Made by a program: the position numbers and the translations under genes. A stretch of 64,000 bases of DNA, taken from Sphingobacterium spiritivorum ATCC 33861. Its GTDB lineage: Bacteria; Bacteroidota; Bacteroidia; Sphingobacteriales; Sphingobacteriaceae. The stretch is from positions 806,001-870,000 of the forward strand of contig NZ_GL379770.1 in the NCBI RefSeq assembly GCF_000143765.1. The letters run 5' to 3'. The notes under the pieces are model-generated. The model made no database searches. It was given only the letters and a program-made list of their open reading frames with translations, and was not told where the DNA came from. Positions 1 through 8,563 of this stretch are shown here, piece by piece. Every line of letters starts with the position of its first letter. The first letter of the stretch is position 1.

Positions 1-1
1 G

Positions 2-424
2 ATTCGTTTTGATGATGGTAGCGTAGGCTGGTACGAAGCAGGTTGGGGGCCTATGATGAGTGAAACTGCTTTTTTTGTAAAGGATGTGATCGGGCCTCTG
101 GGTTGTGTATCGATTGTGGCTAATGAAGCGTCTGGTAGCGGGCATTCGGATAGTGTGGCCTCTCATACACGCACGGAATCCCTGCGCATTCATCATGCAG
201 CTATTGATGATCAAAATAAATTTGTTCGTAAAGATGAATGGATACATCTGGAAGACGAACCCGATCATCAGGAACTCTGCAACAGAGAACAACTTTTCTT
301 TTTAAAAGCTATACGTGAAAATCCGGATCTGAGTAAATCCATGCAAGATGCCCTGAATAGTTTACGCATTGCTATTGCCTGCGATGAATCCGTCAAGACA
401 GGTCAGATGGTAAGTTTGCTGTAA
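2..424 (+). CDS. Gfo/Idh/MocA family oxidoreductase, C-terminal part (5' end outside window)
   Basis: The frame is open from base 2, so only the last 140 residues are present; the ATG at 53 is internal. Visible residues include GWYEAGWGPMMSE and then DVIGPLG, typical of the C-terminal alpha/beta domain of NAD(P)-dependent sugar dehydrogenases of the Gfo/Idh/MocA family, where this segment helps form the open sheet beside the substrate pocket. The Rossmann nucleotide-binding half lies upstream of the window, so cofactor and substrate cannot be judged. The stop at 422-424 is followed by about 225 bp with no gene. The family call is fairly secure; the exact substrate is unknown. Confidence 0.8.
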   Translation: MRFDDGSVGWYEAGWGPMMSETAFFVKDVIGPLGCVSIVANEASGSGHSDSVASHTRTESLRIHHAAIDDQNKFVRKDEWIHLEDEPDHQELCNREQLFFLKAIRENPDLSKSMQDALNSLRIAIACDESVKTGQMVSLL

Positions 425-650
425 GTATTATTTTCCCTGACTCGCTACTTTAAGCAAAGGATTTATAAAATGTACAGTGATTATTGTCTGATGTTTGTTG
501 AGAGGCATGTACTTATAGATCATAATGACAAGATTTAGCCGGATGCCGGGCTACTTTCTTATCGTCATCAATGCTATTTTTCAACATTGTAATTTTTTTT
601 GATCAATTGGTCTGTAATTTGTTAAAGAAAGATTGTATTAACTTGTTTTG

Positions 651-1940
651 ATGATGAAAATTTCCATATCTGTATTATTCCTTCTGTTCTTATCCCAAAT
701 AAATACGCAGGCACAGACTGATGTGTGGCAAATTCATCTTGAAGCAAAAGGTACAAAACCTGCTGAATGGTGGACTGCACGCACAGGACAGTATGTGGCT
801 GAATTTGAACAAAATATTGCAGAAGCATTCTATCCGGAATCAAAACCTGCAGATTTTAAAGAAAAAATCTGGATATCCAAAGACAAATCCAGGGTTATAA
901 AAGGAAAGGACGAAGCTCAGTTTATGTACATATATCCTAAAAAGGAAGTATACGCTTTCCAAAAGGGAGATGATATCATTACAAAAGACGCTTTGCCGGA
1001 TCCGTATCGTATCATCAAAGCTGCGGATGTGAAGAATATAGGAGATGATGTGAGCTACCTGATTATTTCTCCCTCAGATGAAGTACGGGATATACAGGGA
1101 TATGCCTGTCAGAAATATAAACTAAATTTTGGACAGCACGGATTCGGAGAGGTAAATTATCAGGTGTGGTGTGCCAAAGAGATTCCGGCCTATGCGAGTG
1201 ATAATCTTCCTTTTGCCAATCATCTGCCGGGAGCGATCCTGCAGTTTGATCTGGACGGACAGGACTCTACCGTAGGATTTGCAGCCACTAAAGTGGAGAG
1301 GATGAGTGCTAATCCGTCTTATTTTGAATTGCCTTCTGAAATGGAAATCGTTGATGTACAGGATACAGGTAACGGATTGTCTTCAGGAGGAGAATTGTTA
1401 GCGGTCTTCAAAAGCGGTCTGCAGCTTGAGGAAGCTGTACAATGGTTTCCGGATAACCGGGATGGAAATGTTGTCATAGGATTAAAGAAGAAGAGCGGAG
1501 AGATCCTGTTACCTGCCAATTATCAGACCATAGAAAATATAACAGAAGACGTTGCCGCCGTGACAGATCTGGATCAAAAATATTGGTTGGTACGTAAAGA
1601 CGGTAAAGTGCTTAATACATCCGGATATAATCATTTTCAACCTGTGAATGATCAGGTATACTCGTATCAGATCGATACCAATTTCGGACTGGCTGATATT
1701 GGAGGTAAGGTGCTTATTGACAGTCTGGAAGATATGCAACCCCTCAATTCAGAATATGTATTTGCGAAGAAAGACGGCCAGTATGGCGTTATAGATCTGG
1801 ATGGTAAGTTTATCGTTAAACCTTCTTATCAGTCTGTAAAGTGGAATGCGGCAGGTGAGCTGAATCTTGTTGAAAAAGAAGGTGAAAAAAAGGCGACTAC
1901 CATTTCTGCATCCGACTTTATCGGTAGCTTTATAAAGTAG
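651..1940 (+). CDS. Secreted protein with GLPGLI/DUF4412-like N-terminal region and WG-like repeats
   Basis: 429 residues starting at the ATG at 651; a TTG at 648 and an ATG at 654 are alternatives. Residues 1-22 form a signal peptide ending in QAQ. The middle (about 75-220) has the feel of the GLPGLI/DUF4412 beta-rich family, for example IQGYACQKYKLNFG followed by VWCAKEIP. From about residue 240 on there are three or four WG-type beta-hairpin repeats, including QYGVIDLDGKFIVKPSY. Such proteins are exported in Bacteroidota and their function is not known. It stands alone, convergent with the OmpA-family gene downstream. Export is well supported; domain names are inferred by eye. Confidence 0.7.
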   Translation: MMKISISVLFLLFLSQINTQAQTDVWQIHLEAKGTKPAEWWTARTGQYVAEFEQNIAEAFYPESKPADFKEKIWISKDKSRVIKGKDEAQFMYIYPKKEVYAFQKGDDIITKDALPDPYRIIKAADVKNIGDDVSYLIISPSDEVRDIQGYACQKYKLNFGQHGFGEVNYQVWCAKEIPAYASDNLPFANHLPGAILQFDLDGQDSTVGFAATKVERMSANPSYFELPSEMEIVDVQDTGNGLSSGGELLAVFKSGLQLEEAVQWFPDNRDGNVVIGLKKKSGEILLPANYQTIENITEDVAAVTDLDQKYWLVRKDGKVLNTSGYNHFQPVNDQVYSYQIDTNFGLADIGGKVLIDSLEDMQPLNSEYVFAKKDGQYGVIDLDGKFIVKPSYQSVKWNAAGELNLVEKEGEKKATTISASDFIGSFIK

Positions 1941-2089
1941 GAATGCTGGAGGAAGCTGAACGGTTTTAAAAAATGTCAGCGCTTTTTATTGATAAGAGTT
2001 TGGTAATATCGACCTTCTTTTTTCTTTTCTGTAGTCTGCTAATATCTTTGTTTTAGATGGAATCAGGGCAATTTTCCTCCGTATTATGA

Positions 2090-3976
2090 CTACTTAATAA
2101 TCTTAAATTCAGTTCTCCTGTTCAAGGCTTTTCCTGTTTCCGTCTCGTTTGTAGCCAGAGGTTGGTTAGAGCCATATCCCTTTGCCAGAAGACGGTTAGC
2201 TGAAATGCCTCTTGCGATTAAATAACTGACAACAGCTTTTGCTCTGTTGTCAGAGAGTGTCTTATTCAGCTGATCATTTCCTGTATTGTCTGTGTGTCCT
2301 CCGATTTCTATGCGGATCAGTGGATTTTCCTGTAAAAACAGAACCAGTGTATTCAGATCACTTGTGGAGGAAGGTAAAAGATCGTATTTATTCAATGCAA
2401 AGAAAATGTTGTTCAGCACTACATTTTTATCCACTTCAATAGGCTTCAATAAAATCCGGGCTTCAAATTCTTCATTTGTGTGACGGGGATCGTCCAAAGC
2501 ATATGGTATAGATTCAAATAAGTAACCTTTTTCACGTACATGAACGGCGTAATGATTTCCGATTGGCAAGGTCGCCAGAAATTCTCCGTCGGTGATGTCA
2601 CTTTGGTCTTGAAATACAATCTGGTTTGTAGCGGTATTCGTAACCGTGATACTGGCCTTCACCGGAGATAAGGTTTTTGCATCCAGTACCAGTCCTTTGA
2701 TAAATGCCACAGGATGAGGCCGGTTTTTTACCGGGATATCAAAACTGTAAATATCCAGCTGTTGCTGTCCGTCTATTTGCGTGGAAAGAAATCCCATCTT
2801 CCCGTTCATACTTACATACAGTGCATTTTGTTCATAATAATTGTTTATGGGATGTCCCAGATTGACAGGGTCAGACCACTTGTTCAGGGAATCTGATTTA
2901 CTTATAAAAATATCTTTCCGACCGAATCCGGGCCATCCGTTGGAAGCAAAGAACAAGCTGCTGTTATCCGCGTGGATGTAGGGAGCACTTTCATCAAAGA
3001 TGGTATTGATCTGCGGACCCAGATTAACAGGAACAGACCATTCCTCTTTTGCATTAAGTGTACTCTTCCATATGTCATATCCGCCAACTCCGCCTGGTCT
3101 GTTGCTGACAAAATAAAGCGTACGTCCGTCTGCACTAATAGCCGGCTGAGATTCCCATCCTTTGGAATTTATGGGAGCTCCAAGGTTATAAGGCTCACCC
3201 CAGATTCCGTTTTCTTTTTTGGAGATGTAGATGTCACAGCTGCCCATTCCGTTTGGCCAGTTACAACCCGTAAAGAACAAGTATTTTCCATCAGGAGAAA
3301 TACAGTGTGCGCCTTCATTAAATTGATCAGAATTTATATGCCCTGTTAATTTTTGAGCCTGAGACCATACCTTTCCATCATTATGACTTTCGTAAAAGTT
3401 TTCCTGATTGGCTGTTTTACGTGTAAAAATAATAGTTCTGTTATCAGCCGTCAGCTTTGGAAAATACTCGTCATCTGTGGAGTTGATTGCGTCTGATAAT
3501 TTGTTCATGACGAATGTGTCCGGTGAAGAATAGGAAAGGCTGAAATTGCAGTCTGCAATATATTTATTCACCAGCAAAGCACTTTTGTCAGCCAGTTTTA
3601 CTTTATTCTTATAGGTTTCGAGGTAGTTCAGAGCCTCCTTGTAATGACCTGTAAACAGGCTGGATTCTCCAATGCCGAAGTAAGTGAGCGGAGTCAGTTC
3701 AGGATCTGTTTTCAATACTTTTTCATACATCTGACGGGCCTCTTCATATTGATCTGTTTTGCGATACAGATCGCCGAGAGTCTGATAAGCAGATGCAAAG
3801 TTACCATCGATTTTTACAGCTTCCTTCAACAATTCTATTGCCGGAGAATATTCTCCTTTTTGCAGGTGTCTGTTCGCAGATGTATAGAGCTGCTGTGCTT
3901 TTGCATTTCCGGAAGGTTTTTGAGCAAAAGCATAACAAAAGACACATATAAAAATCAGGATTAGACTGTAACGCAT
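2090..3976 (-). CDS. PorE-like OmpA-family protein (TPR, PD40 beta-propeller, carboxypeptidase-regulatory-like, OmpA C-terminal)
   Basis: 628 residues with a signal peptide (cleavage near AFAQ, residue 19). Domain order: TPR repeats about 25-130; PD40/WD40-like propeller blades about 165-430, with motifs such as SPDGKYLFFTG and SADGRTLYFVSNR; a CarboxypepD-like beta domain about 435-520; and an OmpA peptidoglycan-binding domain 525-628 with IEIGGHTDNTG and a C-terminal NRRTEF. This order matches PorE, an envelope protein linked to type IX secretion in Porphyromonas, although Bacteroidota carry several paralogues with the same order and no lipobox is obvious here. Likely role: anchoring an outer-membrane or periplasmic complex to peptidoglycan. 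A -7-like TATCTTTA lies on this strand at 4005-3998. Confidence 0.85.
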   Translation of the reverse strand: MRYSLILIFICVFCYAFAQKPSGNAKAQQLYTSANRHLQKGEYSPAIELLKEAVKIDGNFASAYQTLGDLYRKTDQYEEARQMYEKVLKTDPELTPLTYFGIGESSLFTGHYKEALNYLETYKNKVKLADKSALLVNKYIADCNFSLSYSSPDTFVMNKLSDAINSTDDEYFPKLTADNRTIIFTRKTANQENFYESHNDGKVWSQAQKLTGHINSDQFNEGAHCISPDGKYLFFTGCNWPNGMGSCDIYISKKENGIWGEPYNLGAPINSKGWESQPAISADGRTLYFVSNRPGGVGGYDIWKSTLNAKEEWSVPVNLGPQINTIFDESAPYIHADNSSLFFASNGWPGFGRKDIFISKSDSLNKWSDPVNLGHPINNYYEQNALYVSMNGKMGFLSTQIDGQQQLDIYSFDIPVKNRPHPVAFIKGLVLDAKTLSPVKASITVTNTATNQIVFQDQSDITDGEFLATLPIGNHYAVHVREKGYLFESIPYALDDPRHTNEEFEARILLKPIEVDKNVVLNNIFFALNKYDLLPSSTSDLNTLVLFLQENPLIRIEIGGHTDNTGNDQLNKTLSDNRAKAVVSYLIARGISANRLLAKGYGSNQPLATNETETGKALNRRTEFKIIK

Positions 3977-4170
3977 AACTAACTATATTCAATCCGTTAA
4001 AGATACTTAAATTTTGCTGATTGATAAGGGGTTGTATATTCATAACAGTAGGTATCATAACTTTTGCATGTCTGGTTTAGGCGGTTGAATCAATCCTGTT
4101 ACAATTTGTGAAATCATCCTGTAAAGCTTACCTTAGAGGTATAAACCTTAATCATCTGCAGTTATCTTTT

Positions 4171-5421
4171 ATGGATATTTCATTGCGTATTCGTCTGTCT
4201 GTCATGATGTTCTTAGAATATGTGATAAAAGGCGCATGGTTCGTTACTTTAGGAACTTATCTGGCTAAAAACCTGCAGGCAACAGGTCTCGAAGTTGCAA
4301 ATATTTTTTCGACACAATCACTGGGAGCGGTCATTGCACCTTTCTTTATCGGATTTGTGGCAGACCGATACTTCAATGCTGAGCGCGTCCTGTCTGTATT
4401 ACATCTTATTGGTGCTGCATTACTATTTATGATGTATAAGTCAGCCAGTGCTGCTGAGTTTTATCCTTATGTATTTGTTTACTTTATTGCTTATATGTCT
4501 TCTCTGGCTTTGACTAATTCAATCTCCTTCAGGCATTTGAAAGATGCAAAAAAGCAATTTCCTGGTATTCGGGTATGGGGCACGGTGGGCTGGGTTTTCT
4601 CGGGTGTAGTAATAAGTTACATTTTCCATTGGGATAGTCCTGAGGAAATATCCAGAGGGGCGCTGAGTTATACCTTTCTGTTGGCGTCTTGTTGTTCACT
4701 GCTGTTAGCCGTATTTAGCTGGATATTACCTAAAACTCCACCTGTAGCCAGAAATAAAGAAAAGTCATTCCGTATTGCAGATGCTATGGGACTTGAAGCT
4801 TTGGCATTACTGAAGAATAAAGGATTTCTGGTATTCTTCTTAACAGCAGTTGTGATCTGTATACCGATATCATTCTATTATCAGAATACAAATCCTTATC
4901 TGGTGAGCGTAGGCTTGCCAAACCCTACTGCTAAGATGGCGCTGGGGCAATTGTCAGAAGCATTTTGTCTTTTGCTTATTCCATTCTTTTTTGCACGTTT
5001 TGGTTACAAGAAGATGATTCTGATTGGTATTTCTGCATGGATACTGCGCTATCTGTTGTTTGCTTTCGGAAACGGGGATGAATTGTCCTATATGTTGATT
5101 ACCGGCATTGTTCTGCACGGTGTCTGTTATGATTTTATGTTTGTGGTAGGACAGATTTATACAGATACAATTGCCGGCGAGCGTTACAAATCTTCCGCTC
5201 AGGGATTAATAACCGTCGCGATGTATGGAATTGGGATGTTGATTGGCTTTTGGGTTGCCGGTTATATTTCAGATTATCTTAAAGCAGCATATGTATCTGA
5301 TTTCTGGTGGTATTTGTGGATCACTCCAGCAGCAATAGCGGCGGGTTGTCTGTTGATTTTCGCAGTATTCTTTAAAGAAAAAAGGGGAGAGGCTGACGGT
5401 ACAGGTACCGAAATGATATAA
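4171..5421 (+). CDS. MFS permease of the NupG (nucleoside:H+ symporter) type
   Basis: 416 residues if translation starts at the ATG at 4171 (MDISLRIRLS); a GTG at 4108 in the same frame would add 21 residues that look like untranslated leader. Twelve hydrophobic segments can be traced. The N-terminal string RLSVMMFLEYVIKGAWFVTL and the later FADRYFNAER-like loop and GIRVWGTVGW fit the NupG/XapB nucleoside permease family, which imports nucleosides with protons across the inner membrane. The gene is divergent from the OmpA-family gene and has no operon partner; nucleoside specificity is inferred from the family only. Confidence 0.82.
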   Translation: MDISLRIRLSVMMFLEYVIKGAWFVTLGTYLAKNLQATGLEVANIFSTQSLGAVIAPFFIGFVADRYFNAERVLSVLHLIGAALLFMMYKSASAAEFYPYVFVYFIAYMSSLALTNSISFRHLKDAKKQFPGIRVWGTVGWVFSGVVISYIFHWDSPEEISRGALSYTFLLASCCSLLLAVFSWILPKTPPVARNKEKSFRIADAMGLEALALLKNKGFLVFFLTAVVICIPISFYYQNTNPYLVSVGLPNPTAKMALGQLSEAFCLLLIPFFFARFGYKKMILIGISAWILRYLLFAFGNGDELSYMLITGIVLHGVCYDFMFVVGQIYTDTIAGERYKSSAQGLITVAMYGIGMLIGFWVAGYISDYLKAAYVSDFWWYLWITPAAIAAGCLLIFAVFFKEKRGEADGTGTEMI

Positions 5422-5442
5422 GATTGTTCAACCGGAGGTGAT

Positions 5443-5517
5443 AGTTGGCGTCCCGCCAGCTGTTTTAATCGGTATAAAAAGAGAATATATGAGGTATTAA
5501 TACTGCTGGTGAGGACA
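5443..5517. repeat. Palindromic intergenic repeat, copy A
   Basis: A 75-bp unit, starting AGTTGGCGTCCCGCCAGC and ending CTGCTGGTGAGGACA. Its two ends are imperfect inverted repeats of each other. A second copy follows at 5603-5676; the two are roughly three-quarters identical by eye and nearly equal in length. No coding frame explains it. Confidence 0.6.
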
Positions 5518-5602
5518 CTCGCAGGCGCTGAATATGGTGGTTAGCAAAAGAGTGAGGGCTTACAAGGTTTTGTCGTGTAATAGGTTAGTTCCTCATTGTG
5601 TC

Positions 5603-5676
5603 AGTTGGTGTCCCTGCCAGCTTTTAAATCCGTAAAAGAAGGAACTATATGATATACTATTCTGCTGCTAAGGACA
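5603..5676. repeat. Palindromic intergenic repeat, copy B
   Basis: A 74-bp unit, starting AGTTGGTGTCCCTGCCAGC and ending CTGCTGCTAAGGACA, in the same orientation as copy A 85 bp upstream. Conserved blocks are the GTCCC/CCAGC head, a TTTTAA-ATC stretch, a TATATGA core and the CTGCTG-AGGACA tail. It sits between two convergent genes. Confidence 0.6.
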
Positions 5677-5700
5677 GTAGATGCAATGTGTGATGCAAGT

Positions 5701-5724
5701 CCGGAATTATCTGCAGAATTCCGG
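5701..5724. terminator. Hairpin between convergent genes
   Basis: Perfect 8-bp arms CCGGAATT and AATTCCGG around an 8-base loop, between the permease and the minus-strand gene that ends at 5758. There is no long T run on either side, so it may be a weak bidirectional terminator or part of the adjacent repeat cluster. Confidence 0.4.
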
Positions 5725-5757
5725 GAGTGAAGCAGTTCAACAGACAATTATTTGTTC

Positions 5758-6357
5758 TTAGTTTTTTTCAATTTCACTTTCCAACAAATCAAACAGGGGC
5801 TGCACCATCTGTGTAATATGAGAACCGTTAAAAATTAAAAACGGAATCTTATTGCTTAGTTTTGAAATTGTGGTAGAGCTTTCGGCATGAGGATAACGTT
5901 CGTTCCACTTGATAATGTCACTCAGATGTACCAATACCTGCTTTAGATTTTCATAATCCGTGAAACTTTTAAAGTCCATCCTGTTCTTGTTGAATAATCC
6001 TATTTCGTCGGCCAGCTGAAGCAGATTCTGCGTTTTCTGCTTGAGTGAAACACCATTCATCCTTTGGCTTTTAGGATAAGAAATTGTATCATGAGAATTG
6101 CCAATCATACCATTCAATCCTATTTCAAGAGCTATTCCCAGGTGGTAATAGGCATTGATAGATGTCTTTACAAAAGCAGTATTGTTAATATCCATATGAA
6201 TACCTGAATCATAATTGTCCATTCTCAGCTTTTCCAAAAGCATATTAGCAACCAGTTTGGATATACGATAATACTCATGCCAATGTACGGGCTGGTCTAA
6301 AGATACAACGCTGTTGAAATATTGTTTTAGGGTTGAATGTTGGTTATATGTATCCAT
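5758..6357 (-). CDS. Protein of unknown function, helix-rich, 199 aa
   Basis: I do not recognise this protein. It starts at ATG (MDTYNQHS) and has no signal peptide or membrane segment, so it should be cytoplasmic. The sequence is predominantly amphipathic helix, with a run AYYHLGIALEIGLNGMIGN near residue 70-88 and IIKWNERYPHAES near 148-160. A conserved-looking W-N-E-R-Y-P cluster within a helical bundle reminded me of HEPN-type proteins, but the canonical RxxxxH motif is not evident and I do not assign that family. It is a single gene, flanked by a palindromic repeat pair downstream and a 391-bp gap upstream that separates it from the divergent sigma factor gene. Confidence 0.6.
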   Translation of the reverse strand: MDTYNQHSTLKQYFNSVVSLDQPVHWHEYYRISKLVANMLLEKLRMDNYDSGIHMDINNTAFVKTSINAYYHLGIALEIGLNGMIGNSHDTISYPKSQRMNGVSLKQKTQNLLQLADEIGLFNKNRMDFKSFTDYENLKQVLVHLSDIIKWNERYPHAESSTTISKLSNKIPFLIFNGSHITQMVQPLFDLLESEIEKN

Positions 6358-6748
6358 AGGTCATATAAATGATTAACATACGTAAGTTACGAATAAATTC
6401 TTTAAAATGAAAAAAATATACAATTAATATTTTTTTTTATTTGTAGCTAAGTTATGATGTGAATTCAACAGATAAATAAAGACATGACAACAGATACAGA
6501 TCTATTTTAGGACTACTATATCACAGATGGAGTTGCTGCGCTGTGAAGGGGAAAGTAAGCGAGCTTAATTAGTTATGAAATTACTAAAATAAAGTATACC
6601 GACAAGATATTTTGATGATTGAAACAAGTATGTTACATAGTGGATTATGTTTTTCCGGGTGTTATTTTCTTCTGCCCTTGTCTTAATATCGTCTTTCTTC
6701 TATCAGCTATATAATGCAGGCGGTGTGATTTTTTAATATTGGCTTAAT
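6358..6748. other. Intergenic gap without recognisable gene
   Basis: 391 bp between divergent genes. It contains A/T runs near 6405-6445 but I see no convincing TAnnTTTG element, dyad or coding frame. It presumably holds the promoters for the gene at 5758-6357 and the sigma factor at 6749. Confidence 0.4.
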
Positions 6749-7390
6749 ATGAATATTTTACATTTGGGTCATATGCCTGAAACAAGACGTTTACATCAGC
6801 AATGGTTGGTCTCGGTCAGAGAACAAGACGACAGATATGCATTTGCCGAAATCTACCATTGTTATTGGAAAGAACTATATATCCATGCTGTAAAACGTGT
6901 TCGTGATGAGCAGCAGGCAGAGGATATTCTTCAGGAATTGTTTGTTCAGTTCTGGGAACGCCGGGCAACCCTGGATACCGGGATGAATCTGCGGGCTTAT
7001 CTCTACGGAATGCTGAAATTTAAACTCATAGATTTTTTTAATTCAAATAAGGCACAGCAAAAACTGCTGGATGGATTGGCAGAGCATATGTTTGACTATG
7101 TACAGCAGCATCCGGAAGAACTGGAAATCTATCTGGCTATGGAGAAACTATTGGAGGAGGAACTGGAGGCAATGCCCAACAATATGCAACAGGCGGTATT
7201 ATTGCGTTGGGAACATTATAGTATTAAAGAAATTGCCAGAAGGCTTAATCTGTCTGAACAAACTGTAAAGAATAATCTGACTGAAGCGACCAAGCGTCTT
7301 CAGCGGGGATTGACTGTCCGGTCAAAAGATGTATACGGTCCTCTTTTCTTACTTTTCGTTCAGTACATGCAGGAATGGCTCAAACCTTAG
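6749..7390 (+). CDS. FecI-type ECF RNA polymerase sigma factor
   Basis: 213 residues. Region 2 spans about 28-95 (YAFAEIYHCYWKELY, then DEQQAEDILQELFVQFWERR), the core- and -10-binding part; region 4 spans about 140-195 with the helix-turn-helix SIKEIARRLNLSEQTVKNNL. The length and the C-terminal hydrophobic tail (FLLFVQYMQEWL) are usual for Bacteroidota FecI-like factors. The anti-sigma gene follows 93 bp downstream and then an STN-bearing TonB receptor, so this factor probably directs transcription of the receptor operon when substrate docks at the outer membrane. Confidence 0.92.
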   Translation: MNILHLGHMPETRRLHQQWLVSVREQDDRYAFAEIYHCYWKELYIHAVKRVRDEQQAEDILQELFVQFWERRATLDTGMNLRAYLYGMLKFKLIDFFNSNKAQQKLLDGLAEHMFDYVQQHPEELEIYLAMEKLLEEELEAMPNNMQQAVLLRWEHYSIKEIARRLNLSEQTVKNNLTEATKRLQRGLTVRSKDVYGPLFLLFVQYMQEWLKP

Positions 7391-7483
7391 GTAACTGTTC
7401 ATAATTCTTTCATATAAGCTTAATGATTTCTTGAAGTACTTTTTATCCTTTTTGCTGACATATAAGTAAAAGGGACAAAAAAA

Positions 7484-8452
7484 GTGAAAACCAGAATATT
7501 CAACTTATTAATACAACGGTATCGGGACGGAAGTGCCACAGCTGATGAACGTCAGCTAGTCGATCGTTGGTATGAGCAGCTTGACCGGGAGCAACTTCCG
7601 GAAAAAAGTATATCTGAAAATCTTCAGCACCGTATTTACGGAGAAATCTGTAGTCATATTGACGGTGCTACCGTACGTCAGGTCGGATCTATGATCTCCT
7701 GGAAATTTGTCGTCAGTATAGCTGCCAGCCTCTTCATCTGTCTGGGTGTGATGTGGTGGATGACGGCTCAGGATCAAATCCCGTTGCAACATATGGTGGC
7801 CGATCCGGAAATCAGAGTATTCGAAACTATAGCGGGAGAGCGTAAGCAAGTAATTCTTCCGGACAGTTCAGTCATCACCTTAAACAGCATGACGCGGCTT
7901 AAACTGGATGTAGCCAGTTTCAATAAAACAAACCGGCAACTGGAGCTTTCGTATGGAGAAGCATTTTTCGATGTGAGACGTGATACATTACGACCTTTTA
8001 TTGTTACTTCAGGAGCGCTGCAGACTCAGGTGCTGGGCACTTCTTTTACGATCAGGTCTTATACAGATCTTCCGGAACAGACTGTAGCTGTATTCTCAGG
8101 CAGAGTGCAGGTAAAACGCAATGATCAGATGTTGGGGATATTAATAAAAGGTCAGCAGATCCGGTATGATAAATCAAATGAAAACAGTACCACAGAATCA
8201 TTCGATCTGGAAAACAGAAATGCCTGGATTATCGGTAAAACATATCTGAATAAGGCTTCATTTGAAGAACTTGCACTCACTATCCGCAACAATTACGGGG
8301 TAACCTTGCAGACCACAAATACCCGTATAGCGGATCAACAATATACATTGTCCATTCAGAAACAAATCTCTCTGGACGATCTCTTACAGGTCATCACGAC
8401 CGTTCACCATAATAAATTCAGAAAGGAGGGCGACGTCGTGATGATCTATTAA
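7484..8452 (+). CDS. FecR-type anti-sigma / signal relay protein
   Basis: 322 residues from a GTG start at 7484; the following residues MKTRIFNLLIQRYRDGSATA match the usual cytoplasmic N-terminal helix of FecR proteins, which supports this start. One transmembrane helix lies at about 74-92. The periplasmic FecR domain follows (ERKQVILPDSSVITLNSMTRL and the motif EAFFDVRRD), and a C-terminal DUF4974 domain covers about 250-322. The protein should hold the sigma factor at the inner membrane and read the STN domain of the receptor encoded next. Confidence 0.9.
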   Translation: MKTRIFNLLIQRYRDGSATADERQLVDRWYEQLDREQLPEKSISENLQHRIYGEICSHIDGATVRQVGSMISWKFVVSIAASLFICLGVMWWMTAQDQIPLQHMVADPEIRVFETIAGERKQVILPDSSVITLNSMTRLKLDVASFNKTNRQLELSYGEAFFDVRRDTLRPFIVTSGALQTQVLGTSFTIRSYTDLPEQTVAVFSGRVQVKRNDQMLGILIKGQQIRYDKSNENSTTESFDLENRNAWIIGKTYLNKASFEELALTIRNNYGVTLQTTNTRIADQQYTLSIQKQISLDDLLQVITTVHHNKFRKEGDVVMIY

Positions 8453-8456
8453 ATCA

Positions 8457-8492
8457 AAAAAGAGTCAACGACTGCCATCGTTAACCCTTTTT
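8457..8492 (+). terminator. A/T-flanked hairpin between FecR and receptor genes
   Basis: Arms 8457-8471 and 8478-8492 pair at 13 of 15 positions around a 6-base loop, with an A5 run on the left and T5 on the right. This has the look of an intrinsic terminator, yet it lies 5 bp after the FecR stop and 72 bp before the receptor start, so it may attenuate read-through and separate regulator from receptor expression. Confidence 0.55.
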
Positions 8493-8563
8493 CGCACAGG
8501 ATCGCTCCTGATTTTTATAACTGTACTAAAAAACTGTGAAGTCATTAATACATAATCAAATTT

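Noticed and set aside
2043..2050. TATCTTTG matching the -7 consensus on the plus strand
   Set aside because: It points into the antisense of the OmpA-family gene, has no -33 partner and no plus-strand gene follows before 4171.
6527..6568. Thirteen-codon ATG frame in the gap before the sigma factor
   Set aside because: Too short, ordinary composition and no supporting signal.
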